Positions 1 to 6,256 of a DNA stretch of 6,905 bases are shown here, one piece after another. This stretch comes from an uncultured Bacilli bacterium (GTDB taxonomy: Bacteria > Bacillota_I > Bacilli_A > RF39 > UBA660). Numbering within the stretch: the stretch's first letter is position 1; every line of letters begins with the position of its first letter. A program made the position numbers and the translations under genes. The notes under the pieces were generated by a model. The model worked only from the letters and a program-made list of their open reading frames with translations. It searched no databases and had not been told where the DNA came from. The stretch spans positions 1 through 6,905 of the forward strand of contig CANQHY010000065.1 in assembly GCA_947623975.1 (NCBI GenBank), written 5' to 3'.

Positions 1-10
1 AGTGCTTATT

Positions 11-79
11 AAAGAACAATAGTGTAGTAAAAGTGCAGTAAGTGTGCAGTAAAGGACTAGCGATAGTTCTTTTTATTTT
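11..79 (+). terminator. Possible terminator-like hairpin with U-tract
   Basis: AAAGAAC at 11-17 pairs perfectly with GTTCTTT at 66-72, and the 3' arm runs straight into a T-rich tail (70-79, TTTTTATTTT). Two or three further pairs form inside after an A/A mismatch at 18 and 65. The enclosed loop is long (about 48 bases) and holds short repeats, so this is not a classic compact terminator. It may end transcription from a gene left of the window or be the 3' end of a small structured RNA. Only the pairing and the T-run are seen; the role is inferred. Confidence 0.3.
21..53 (+). repeat. Three degenerate short tandem repeats (AGTGYAGTAAA-like)
   Basis: Three imperfect copies stand side by side: AGTGTAGTAAA (21-31), AGTGCAGTA (32-40) and AGTGTGCAGTAAA (41-53). 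They lie in the non-coding stretch before the first tRNA. They could be a protein binding site or simple slippage; nothing in the sequence decides. They sit inside the loop of the larger hairpin at 11-72. Confidence 0.4.
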
Positions 80-91
80 ACTTATCAATTT

Positions 92-168
92 AGGGGATTG
101 GTGTAATTGGTTAACGCACTCGGCTTATATCCGAGGAAGTGGGAGTTCAAATCTCTCATCCCCTACCA
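92..168 (+). tRNA. tRNA-Ile, anticodon UAU (reads AUA)
   Basis: A complete cloverleaf with encoded CCA. The acceptor is AGGGGAT (92-98) with ATCCCCT (158-164), seven perfect pairs, then discriminator A165 and CCA 166-168. The D-stem is GTGT/ACGC (101-104/114-117) with GG at 109-110. The anticodon stem is CTCGG/CCGAG (119-123/131-135) around the loop CTTATAT, placing the anticodon TAT at 126-128 with U33 and A37. The T-stem is GGGAG/CTCTC (141-145/153-157) with loop TTCAAAT. Most bacteria read AUA with a lysidine-modified CAU tRNA, and a UAU isoacceptor is uncommon. The neighbouring genes use AUA heavily; for example, all four Ile codons in large-terminase residues 252-257 are ATA. The gene lies 15 bases before the first small coding gene and is probably processed from the same transcript. 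Confidence 0.95.
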
Positions 169-183
169 GAAAGGCAAAAATAG

Positions 184-399
184 ATGAATTATAGAATATA
201 TGGCATGAATAGATCAAAAGGTATGGAACTAATAGAAACAACCTATATCGAAGAGAAAATGTACGAAATATTAGATAATATTGATCCAAATGCCTATAGT
301 GTAATTTTAGTTATAAGGCACAACATAGAACTTAATTATGATGAACCATATATTGTTAAAACATTAAATAGAGAAATGGGAAGGAAAAGAAAGTTATGA
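184..399 (+). CDS. Small phage protein of unknown function (71 aa)
   Basis: I do not recognise a named domain. The protein is soluble-looking, with mixed charge and a basic tail (GRKRKL), and has a hydrophobic beta-like stretch (YSVILVIRH) around residues 38-46. The opening MNYRIYG resembles small uncharacterised proteins found among early or head-region genes of Gram-positive phages, but that is recollection only. The ATG at 184 is preceded by GAAAGG (169-174) with about nine bases of spacing. The gene begins right after the tRNA-Ile CCA end. Its stop overlaps the next start as ATGA (396-399), so the two genes are translationally coupled. Confidence 0.75.
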   Translation: MNYRIYGMNRSKGMELIETTYIEEKMYEILDNIDPNAYSVILVIRHNIELNYDEPYIVKTLNREMGRKRKL

Positions 400-578
400 G
401 ATTTTTATCAGCAGTATTAACAATAGTATTTTTAGTTTTACAGGTTAATGGAATAATTAATTGGCCATGGTATGGAATCATAAGCCCAATACTTATAGTT
501 TTAGGAATTAAAGTAGTATTATGGATAATTTCATTAATTATTTTATTATTAGCGGCAATTTTTATTAAAAATAATTGA
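396..578 (+). CDS. Small hydrophobic membrane protein (60 aa), TMEM185/Fragile-X-F-like phage protein
   Basis: Almost the whole protein is hydrophobic. There is a first membrane segment near residues 3-20, a turn with aromatic NWPWYG (22-27), and a second long segment near 28-57 that may be one or two helices, ending in KNN. The pattern of a short helix, a V/I-N-G-I-I-x-W-x-W turn and a second helix starting with SPI/SPL resembles the small phage proteins annotated as transmembrane Fragile-X-F-like. That match is from memory and its function is unknown. The start ATG overlaps the previous stop (ATGA), with AAGGAAA at 381-387 as ribosome site. It probably sits in the host membrane. Confidence 0.75.
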   Translation: MRFLSAVLTIVFLVLQVNGIINWPWYGIISPILIVLGIKVVLWIISLIILLLAAIFIKNN

Positions 579-592
579 AAGGAAGTGAGCAT

Positions 593-841
593 ATGAAAAA
601 CAAAATCGTTGTTGAAGCTTTGGATACATATGAAAAGAATAATATAAAAGATAGTGAATTAAATAGAATACCAAAAAAAGGGGAAATATTTTCTGTTTCT
701 AAAGAAAGGCTACATGTATTATTAGGAAATAATCCTTTTAAAAAAACTTTTGTTAAATTAAGTAAAACAAAAACAGTCGAAATACCAAAAGAATATAAAA
801 AGGATTATAAAAATAAAACAAAAAAAGTATTAAATAAATAA
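593..841 (+). CDS. Small basic phage protein of unknown function (82 aa)
   Basis: The start at 593 is chosen because AAAGGA (578-583) lies nine bases upstream; an in-frame TTG at 575 overlaps the previous stop and precedes the ribosome site. The protein is lysine-rich, most strongly in the last 25 residues. Its middle, KKGEIFSVSKERLHVLLGNN (residues 28-47), fits a pattern seen in many short phage proteins: a turn with a glycine, a hydrophobic V-S strand, an E-R helix and then 'LLG.N'. Those proteins lack an assigned role. The gene ends with TAA 15 bases before the second tRNA, after an all-A/U potential hairpin (820-850). Confidence 0.75.
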   Translation: MKNKIVVEALDTYEKNNIKDSELNRIPKKGEIFSVSKERLHVLLGNNPFKKTFVKLSKTKTVEIPKEYKKDYKNKTKKVLNK

Positions 842-856
842 TATTTTTTTATTTAT

Positions 857-933
857 CGCAGGGTAGAGCAGTTTGGTAGCTCGCAAGTCTCTTTAGCTTG
901 TGGTCGTTGGTTCAAATCCAACCCCTGCAACCA
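857..933 (+). tRNA. Initiator-type tRNA body with anticodon CUU (nominal Lys, AAG)
   Basis: A complete 77-base cloverleaf with encoded CCA. The acceptor is CGCAGGG (857-863) with CCCTGCA (923-929), giving a C1-A72 mismatch, then A930 and CCA. The D-stem is GAGC/GCTC (866-869/879-882), so pair 11-24 is A-U. The anticodon stem is CAAGT/GCTTG (884-888/896-900) with loop CTCTTTA, giving anticodon CTT at 891-893 and U37. The T-stem is GTTGG/CCAAC (906-910/918-922) with loop TTCAAAT. The C1-A72 mismatch, A11-U24, D-loop length, GGTCG variable region and total length all match bacterial initiator tRNA-fMet. The three G-C pairs that initiators need in the anticodon stem are gone, and the anticodon is CUU in place of CAU. 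Lys elongator tRNAs of this group start with G1 and lack these marks. The charged amino acid is uncertain: A73, U35 and U36 fit LysRS, while the acceptor end fits the formylase. Confidence 0.88.
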
Positions 934-957
934 TTAAACAATTATGAGAAAGGAGAT

Positions 958-1179
958 ATGATAAAAAAGAATTTAGATAAAATTATAAAATATAAATTAT
1001 TTGAATTAAATAATAAGTATGATATCTCTCTCATTGAAATACAAAAGCCTAACAAGGGCAAAATATCTAAAATAATTAAATTTAACTACAAACCACATAA
1101 TACTTCTATTAAAGAAAATAAATGCATGACTTTTTATAGTAAAAGATCATTAGTGAGTTGGTTAATATGCCTAGAATAA
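958..1179 (+). CDS. Small basic phage protein of unknown function (73 aa)
   Basis: No named family is recognised. The protein is lysine/isoleucine-rich: a helical N-terminus to about residue 20, then beta-like segments (YDISLIEIQKP, SKIIKFNYKP), and a C-terminal MTFYSKRSLVSWLIC that looks like a helix capped by aromatic residues. The open frame extends back into the tRNA, so the ATG at 958 is preferred. The ribosome site AAAGGAG (949-955) is excellent but ends only two bases before that ATG, an unusually short spacing. The 3' end overlaps the small terminase start by 13 bases, which suggests coupled translation. Confidence 0.7.
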   Translation: MIKKNLDKIIKYKLFELNNKYDISLIEIQKPNKGKISKIIKFNYKPHNTSIKENKCMTFYSKRSLVSWLICLE

Positions 1180-1592
1180 AGTTAACTGATAAGCAAAAGA
1201 AAAAAATCATAGCAGATTATACAATAAATCAAAATTATTCTGAAACGGCAAGAATGAATAATGTTACTGACACAACTGTTAGAAAGATAGTTAAGGAAAA
1301 TCCCGATAGTTTGAAAAAAATTGAAGAAAAAAATAATAAAAACATGGAAGATATATTAACATATATGGATTCAATTGCCGAAGACCAAAAAGAAATAATT
1401 AAGTTGTCTTTGTCTGCACTAAAAAAGAAACTGAAAAATCCAGATGCATTTACAACGGTTAAAGATATTGCTACAGTATATGGAGTAATATTTGACAAGG
1501 CTTTAAAATCAAGAGAATTAAAGTTAAAAAATAATGGTGAATTTAATGCTAATAATAGAGTGGTTATCATTAACGATTTACCAAAGGAGTGA
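1167..1592 (+). CDS. terS: Terminase small subunit (141 aa)
   Basis: The DNA-recognition half of the packaging motor: it binds the packaging signal in concatemeric phage DNA and loads the large subunit. Residues 6-44 form a homeodomain-like helix-turn-helix (LTDKQKKKIIADY, then NYSETARMNNV and TDTTVRKIVKE), the usual N-terminal domain of small terminases in Gram-positive siphophages. Residues 50-115 are helical and charged, as expected of the oligomerisation core, and the tail ends VVIINDLPKE. Identity rests on the HTH, the length and the position directly before the large subunit. The ATG at 1167 has only a weak GTGAG (1153-1157) and probably relies on ribosomes finishing the previous gene. 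An in-frame TTG at 1158 is less likely. Confidence 0.9.
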   Translation: MPRIKLTDKQKKKIIADYTINQNYSETARMNNVTDTTVRKIVKENPDSLKKIEEKNNKNMEDILTYMDSIAEDQKEIIKLSLSALKKKLKNPDAFTTVKDIATVYGVIFDKALKSRELKLKNNGEFNANNRVVIINDLPKE

Positions 1593-1594
1593 TT

Positions 1595-2956
1595 ATGAAA
1601 TTAAGTGAAATAATTGCTCCATCTTTTTGGAAAACTTTTAATTCAAAAAAGCCGAGACAAATAGATAAAGGTGGTCGTGGTTCTACAAAAACAAGTAAAA
1701 ATGCGATTAAAGTGCCATTTCATTGTTGGGAAGAAGAAAAATGCAGCGCAATAGTTATTAGAAAATATCAAAACACATTAAGAGATAGTGTATATAAAGA
1801 AATAAAAAGAGGACTTAAAAGATTAGGACTAATCGAAAATGTGGATTATACGTGTACTATACAGCCTTTAAGAGTAAAACTTAATAATGGTAATACAATA
1901 TATTTTGCAGGGGCAGATGATTACGAAAAACTTAAAGGATTAATAGATGAAAATACACCGATAAAAATTGTATGGTTTGAAGAATTAACGGAATTTAAAG
2001 ATGAAGAAGAAATAGAACAAATTATTGCAACCTTTTCAAGAGGTAATGATGATTGGTTTATATCTTTATTTTCATTTAATCCGCCAAAAAATAAATATCA
2101 TTGGGTTAATCAATGGGTGGAAAAAATGAAAGGAAGAGATGACGTTTTAATAACTGATAGTGATTATAGAACTGTTCCTGCTAAATGGTTAGGACAAATG
2201 TTTATTGATGAAGCAGAAAGATTATCTAAATATGATCCTAAAAGATATAGATGGATTTATTTAGGCGAAGTAATAGGCATGGAAGGCATGATTTATAATC
2301 CTGAACAAATAGAATGGGTAGATGCTGATTATTTAGAAAAAAATAAAATAAGAATAATATATATAGATTTCGTAGTCGATGGTGGTCATCAAACAAGCGC
2401 TACTACTTGTGGATGTATAGGCTTTGGTAGTGATGGGTATTGGTATTTATTAGATTTATACTATTATAGCCCACATGAAAAAAACAATAAACGTGCTCCA
2501 AGTCAATTAAGCAAAGATATATTTGATTTTGAAATGACAATGTTAAAAAAATATAATACAGCAATTGATAATGAAACGATAGATAGTGCAGAAGGTGCTT
2601 TAAGAAATCAATTGTATTCAGACTATGGAAAAGCATTTCATCCAGTAAATAAAGGTGAAAATAAGGAAAAATTAATTGAATATTCTTATGATCTTTTATC
2701 ATTAGGTAAATTTAGAGCGCTGAATAATTCAAATAATTGGATATTCAAAAAAGAAATTGAAAATTATATGTGGCTTGAGGGAAGCATAGAGAAAGGTAAA
2801 CCGATACCTGATAAAAGCGAAAAAGAAATACCTGCTACAGAACAATATTACAATAGTTGGTCTAAAGATATTTCGTATTATTATGCGGACCATACATGTG
2901 ATTTTTTTCAGTATTGGGTAAAGGATAACTTGAGAAAATTAGGATTAAAAGAATAG
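1595..2956 (+). CDS. terL: Terminase large subunit, PBSX/Terminase_3 type (453 aa)
   Basis: The motor ATPase and nuclease that cuts concatemeric DNA and pumps it through the portal. The N-terminal ATPase has Walker A GGRGSTKT (residues 26-33), the VIRKYQNTLRDSVY segment (54-67) typical of PBSX/SPP1-like terminases, Walker B IVWFEE (125-130) with catalytic E, and the coupling motif SFNPP (160-164). The C-terminal RNase H-like nuclease has D258 in IIYIDF, a second acidic site at D330 (DSAEG) and a late D at 436 (DHTCDFFQYW). Length is typical and the frame is intact. The ATG at 1595 is five bases after AAAGGAG (1583-1589); the in-frame GTG at 1589 overlaps that ribosome site and is rejected. 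The gene sits immediately after the small subunit and before the portal, the standard order. Confidence 0.97.
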   Translation: MKLSEIIAPSFWKTFNSKKPRQIDKGGRGSTKTSKNAIKVPFHCWEEEKCSAIVIRKYQNTLRDSVYKEIKRGLKRLGLIENVDYTCTIQPLRVKLNNGNTIYFAGADDYEKLKGLIDENTPIKIVWFEELTEFKDEEEIEQIIATFSRGNDDWFISLFSFNPPKNKYHWVNQWVEKMKGRDDVLITDSDYRTVPAKWLGQMFIDEAERLSKYDPKRYRWIYLGEVIGMEGMIYNPEQIEWVDADYLEKNKIRIIYIDFVVDGGHQTSATTCGCIGFGSDGYWYLLDLYYYSPHEKNNKRAPSQLSKDIFDFEMTMLKKYNTAIDNETIDSAEGALRNQLYSDYGKAFHPVNKGENKEKLIEYSYDLLSLGKFRALNNSNNWIFKKEIENYMWLEGSIEKGKPIPDKSEKEIPATEQYYNSWSKDISYYYADHTCDFFQYWVKDNLRKLGLKE

Positions 2957-2965
2957 GAGGCAATT

Positions 2966-3040
2966 ATGAAAGCGGTATTAATTACAGCAATCATATGTAT
3001 AACGATTATATGTTTAGCATACATTGGAAAGGATAAGTGA
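2966..3040 (+). CDS. 24-residue single-span membrane peptide
   Basis: A very short open frame with a textbook ribosome site: AGGAGG at 2955-2960, five bases before ATG 2966. The peptide has one hydrophobic span (VLITAIICITIICLAYI, residues 4-20) with an M-K start and a G-K-D-K tail, so it would sit in the membrane with the positive end outside the span. No family is recognised. It lies between large terminase and portal, where phage blocks often carry tiny genes. Its TGA stop overlaps a GTG in the portal frame (GTGA, 3037-3040), so it could equally be a leader coupling ribosomes to the portal gene. Expression is inferred from the ribosome site only. Confidence 0.55.
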   Translation: MKAVLITAIICITIICLAYIGKDK

Positions 3041-3048
3041 TATAAAAG
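3026..3048 (+). promoter_or_regulatory. Abnormal translation-start region of the portal gene
   Basis: GGAAAGGA (3026-3033) is a good ribosome site, followed by GTG at 3037 that overlaps the preceding TGA as GTGA. That GTG is in the portal frame, but the frame reads GTG ATA TAA AAG ACA TTA TAT GAT: a stop at 3043-3045, then an uninterrupted portal frame from the AAG at 3046. No ATG, GTG or TTG lies in frame between 3046 and 3097. The ATG at 3056 is out of frame and stops after three codons. Possible explanations are a nonsense change or base error in a Tyr-like third codon, stop readthrough, or a non-standard start. Confidence 0.6.
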
Positions 3049-3096
3049 ACATTATATGATAATATAAAAGAAACATTAAGTAAAAAAAATATAAAT

Positions 3097-4482
3097 GTGG
3101 TAGTAGGCGATATTTATGATTTTATGGCAATATGGAAACAATGGTATAGAGGTAATGTAAATGATTTCCATTGGTATGATATAAAAAAAGTCGATGGAAC
3201 AACTGCTCAAAAAGAACGCAAAACTTTAAATATGCCTAAAAAACTTTGTGAAGATTTTTCTAAACTGATTTATAGTGAAAATGTAGAGATAAGATTAGAT
3301 AAAGTTAAATCTACCAAAAAATTATTAGAAGTATTGGGTAGCAAAGAAAATGATTTCGAAACAAATTTCCCAATATTTTTAGAAAAATTACATGCACTAG
3401 GAACAATGGTAACAGTAGAATACAAAAAGGATAATAAAACTATTATTGATTATATCGATGGAGATGTAATATTACCATATAAATATACTAATTCTTATAT
3501 AAATGGAATTATAACTGTTAGTAGAGAAACAGAAGGAACTGGTAATAAACAAAAATTTTATACAAGATTAACATATCACGAATATTTAAATGGAACTTAT
3601 ATTACAACAAATCAATTATATGTTTCTAAAAATGAAAATTCATTAGGAAAAGAAATATCATTTAGTGAAAGATACCCAAATGTAAAAGAAACGGATATTA
3701 TTTTTACAAATGCCCCTAGATTTCAAGTATGGAGACTTCCTATTGCAAATAATTTTAATACAGATGGTCCAATGGGATTATCAATTTTAGCAAATCAATT
3801 AGATAAATTCAAATCTATTGATATTAAATATGATAGCTTCGACCATGAATTTGTAAGCGGTAAACGTAGAGTGATGGTTTCAAAAAGTGCTGTTAAAGGT
3901 TCGGTTGTGGGAACAGATGAAGAAGGAAAACCTATTATGGTTAGTTATTTTGATTCAGATGATGATGTGTATGTAGCCATTAATGGTTTGGATGAACAAC
4001 CTGTTAAAGATATTAATTTCCAAATAAGAGCAGATGATCATATTAAAGCAATAAATGCAGAATTAAATTATTTAAGTTCTGGTGTTGGGTTAGGAACTAA
4101 TTATTATAAATTTGATGGACAAAGTGTTAAAACTGCTACTGAAGTTATATCTTCAAATTCAGATACTTATAGAACAAAGGTACATTTTCAAAACGCAATT
4201 TATAAAAATTTAGAAGATTTAATTAAAGCAATTTGTGAAATGGAAAGTATTTCATATACAACCGTAAGTATTAATCCAGACGATAGTATTATTGAAGATA
4301 GTGATAAAATACGACAACAAGCTATGAGTGAATATAATTCAAAATTAATTAGTAAAGCGGAATATTATAGAAAAGTTTATAAAATGAAAGATGAAGAAGC
4401 TATAGAATTTTCTAAAAATATGAAAACTGAAATAGAAAATGAAACAATTACTGATGGAAGTGAACTTAATTTAATAGAATAG
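3097..4482 (+). CDS. Portal protein, SPP1/A118 type (461 aa from GTG; likely longer at N-terminus)
   Basis: Forms the twelve-part ring at the capsid vertex through which DNA enters and leaves and on which terminase docks. Family signals, numbered from GTG 3097, are an aromatic helix MAIWKQWYRGN (10-20), LNMPKKLCEDFSKLIYSE (about 46-63), FQVWRLPIANN (209-219), a long helix ending in DHEFVSGKRRVMV (about 249-261), and the diagnostic KTATEV (345-350) followed by an S-N-S-D-T-Y-R helix. The GTG at 3097 is the first canonical start in the clean frame but has no ribosome site. Codons from 3046 (KTLYDNIKETLSKKN) look like a genuine helical portal N-terminus of about 17 more residues. The true start is therefore unresolved. 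The stop is 10 bases before the MuF-type gene. Confidence 0.93.
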   Translation: MVVGDIYDFMAIWKQWYRGNVNDFHWYDIKKVDGTTAQKERKTLNMPKKLCEDFSKLIYSENVEIRLDKVKSTKKLLEVLGSKENDFETNFPIFLEKLHALGTMVTVEYKKDNKTIIDYIDGDVILPYKYTNSYINGIITVSRETEGTGNKQKFYTRLTYHEYLNGTYITTNQLYVSKNENSLGKEISFSERYPNVKETDIIFTNAPRFQVWRLPIANNFNTDGPMGLSILANQLDKFKSIDIKYDSFDHEFVSGKRRVMVSKSAVKGSVVGTDEEGKPIMVSYFDSDDDVYVAINGLDEQPVKDINFQIRADDHIKAINAELNYLSSGVGLGTNYYKFDGQSVKTATEVISSNSDTYRTKVHFQNAIYKNLEDLIKAICEMESISYTTVSINPDDSIIEDSDKIRQQAMSEYNSKLISKAEYYRKVYKMKDEEAIEFSKNMKTEIENETITDGSELNLIE

Positions 4483-4492
4483 GTGGTATTCT

Positions 4493-6256
4493 GTGGATGA
4501 AAAAATAAAAAAAGCGATAAAACCACTATTAGAAATGTATGAAAAGATAGAAAATGATTTGTTAGTAAAATTAGCAAATCATTTTTCGATTAATGAAGAG
4601 TTTTTAAATAGTGACCATTGGAGAATAAAAAAATTAGAGGAATTAGGATTATTTAATCAAGAAGTAGTTAACTATCTTGCAAAATATGCAAAAAAAACAA
4701 ATAAAGAAGTATTAAAAGCTTTGAATCAAATCGGTATAGATATGATTAATATAAATAAATTAAAAAGGCTTTTCCAAGATGAAGTAATAAAAATTAATCC
4801 AAACATATTAATTAATAATTATACAATTAATAATATGATAAATTATGCATATAATGAGCTTTCAAATCGCTTTATTGAAATGTCTTCTAAAATAGAAACA
4901 AGTGCTAGGAATGCTTATTTAGACATTGTAGAACAAACATATTTAAAAACTACGATGGGTACGCATTCATATCAACAAGCTATTCGAGAAGCAATTAATG
5001 ATTTAAGCAATAAAGGGATAAAAACATTAACCTATACAACGACTAATGAATCGGGAAATATCACAGGCATAAGAAATTATGATATAGAATCAGCGGTAAG
5101 AAGGGAAACACTAACCGCAGCACGACAATTATCTGGTAATATAAATCTTGAAGTCGCTAATAAATTAGAATGTGAATATTTATATTTATCTGAACATTTA
5201 AGATGTCGACCTTCTCATTTTGATTGGCAAGGAACAATTATAAAAAGAAAAGATTTTGTAAATATAACAAATTACGGCGCTATTGATGGAATATATGGGA
5301 TTAATTGTGCACATTATGCTGAACCATACTGGGGAGATGCTAAAGGTGATGATCTAAAAAAATATTCTAAAAAAGAATGCCTAAATGCCTATAATATGTC
5401 TCAAAAACAAAGATATCTTGAAAGAGGAATAAGGCAATGGAAAAGAAAAGCTGAAATGTTTAAAGCTAGTGACGATAAAGAATTGAATAGAAAAAGTATT
5501 ATAAAGGTAAATGAATGGCAACAAAGAATAAGAGAGTTCACAGGTTATAACGGTTTAAAAAGAGATTATACTAGGGAATATGTAAGTGGTTATAGAGAAG
5601 TTAAAATTAACTTAAAACCTAGTAAGTACGTGATTGACACATTAAGTTCTGCTGGAATAAAAGCCGATGATTCTTTAAGTAAAATGGATGGCAAATTATT
5701 AAGAAGAAATGTTAATCAAATTAAAAATATCGCAAACAAATACGATATGAAAGATTTTTTTGAGACATATAATGTTCCATATGTCTGTTTAAACAGAACT
5801 TCTGTTGCAAGTGTTGGATATGATAAAACAACAATGAATATATTGTATATTAACTCATCACAAAAATATTTCAAAGATAAAAATACTTTGTTAAACAATA
5901 TGGATGAATGCATAGCAACGAACTGGTGTATGCCATTTAATGAAAAGAACAAAGATATATATGCTATGACACACGAAATGGGTCATGCATTAGAAATAAA
6001 AATGTTTAAAAAACAGTATCCACTTGGAAATAAAGATTTGTATTATGAATATGCTAAAAATGTTAAAAATGATATAATTAATATAGCAATAAAGAAAAAA
6101 TTAAATTTTAAAGAAGAAAATTATATAAGTATATATGGCTCAAAAAATGATAGAGATTTTTTCGCCGAGTGTTTTGCTAATATGGAATTAGGTAAACCCA
6201 ATGAGTTGGGGAACGCAATTAAGGAATACTTAATTGATAAAGGAGTGATAAAATGA
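4493..6256 (+). CDS. Minor capsid protein 2/MuF-type head protein fused to a zinc metallopeptidase (587 aa)
   Basis: Residues 1 to about 350 match the phage minor capsid protein 2 (MuF-related) family: a helical N-terminus, SAVRRETLTAARQLSGN (about 203-219), CRPSHFDWQG (238-247) and the glycine/cysteine motif YGINCAHYAEPYW (268-280), then a helical QRYLERGIRQWKR and GLKRDYTRE linker. Such proteins bind near the portal inside the capsid. The last ~200 residues form a separate domain with zinc motif HEMGH (494-498) and a downstream DFFAECFANME (555-565) supplying the likely third ligand, E559. This is a gluzincin-like layout seen at the C-terminus of some MuF proteins. The GTG at 4493 is six bases after AGGTGG; an ATG at 4497 is out of frame. 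MuF proteins of Bacillota temperate phages carry variable C-terminal toxin domains, so the peptidase may be a delivered effector, or it may process capsid proteins. The target is unknown. Confidence 0.93.
   Translation: MDEKIKKAIKPLLEMYEKIENDLLVKLANHFSINEEFLNSDHWRIKKLEELGLFNQEVVNYLAKYAKKTNKEVLKALNQIGIDMININKLKRLFQDEVIKINPNILINNYTINNMINYAYNELSNRFIEMSSKIETSARNAYLDIVEQTYLKTTMGTHSYQQAIREAINDLSNKGIKTLTYTTTNESGNITGIRNYDIESAVRRETLTAARQLSGNINLEVANKLECEYLYLSEHLRCRPSHFDWQGTIIKRKDFVNITNYGAIDGIYGINCAHYAEPYWGDAKGDDLKKYSKKECLNAYNMSQKQRYLERGIRQWKRKAEMFKASDDKELNRKSIIKVNEWQQRIREFTGYNGLKRDYTREYVSGYREVKINLKPSKYVIDTLSSAGIKADDSLSKMDGKLLRRNVNQIKNIANKYDMKDFFETYNVPYVCLNRTSVASVGYDKTTMNILYINSSQKYFKDKNTLLNNMDECIATNWCMPFNEKNKDIYAMTHEMGHALEIKMFKKQYPLGNKDLYYEYAKNVKNDIINIAIKKKLNFKEENYISIYGSKNDRDFFAECFANMELGKPNELGNAIKEYLIDKGVIK

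Noticed and set aside
92..168. tRNA-Ile as a prophage attachment site
   Set aside because: No integrase, no repeated copy of the tRNA 3' end and no host gene is visible, and the tRNA sits within the phage gene series.
820..850. Hairpin between the basic small gene and tRNA 2
   Set aside because: Eleven pairs with one bulge, but all A-U, formed by an A-run and a T-run in very AT-rich DNA; too weak to call as a terminator.
889..896. Reading tRNA 2 as a stop-codon suppressor (UUA anticodon) that could decode the portal TAA
   Set aside because: UUA occurs at 893-895 but only with the frame moved two bases, which breaks the well-paired five-base anticodon stem. TAA also ends the genes at 841 and 1179.
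898..957. Extension of the gene at 958 back into the tRNA
   Set aside because: The frame is open back to a TTG at 898, but these bases form the anticodon and T-arm of a perfect tRNA, and the ribosome site lies later at 949-955.
2403..2702. Minus-strand open frame of 99 codons
   Set aside because: It lies wholly inside the intact large terminase gene, is Leu/Tyr/His-rich in the manner of reversed AT-rich coding DNA, and has no ribosome site. The other minus-strand frames are similar shadows.
5634..5662. TTGACA with an A/T-rich hexamer about 17 bases downstream
   Set aside because: It lies inside the MuF-peptidase coding region and the -10 match (ATAAAA) is poor; expected by chance at this base composition. 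The TTGACA at 1492 in the small terminase was rejected likewise.
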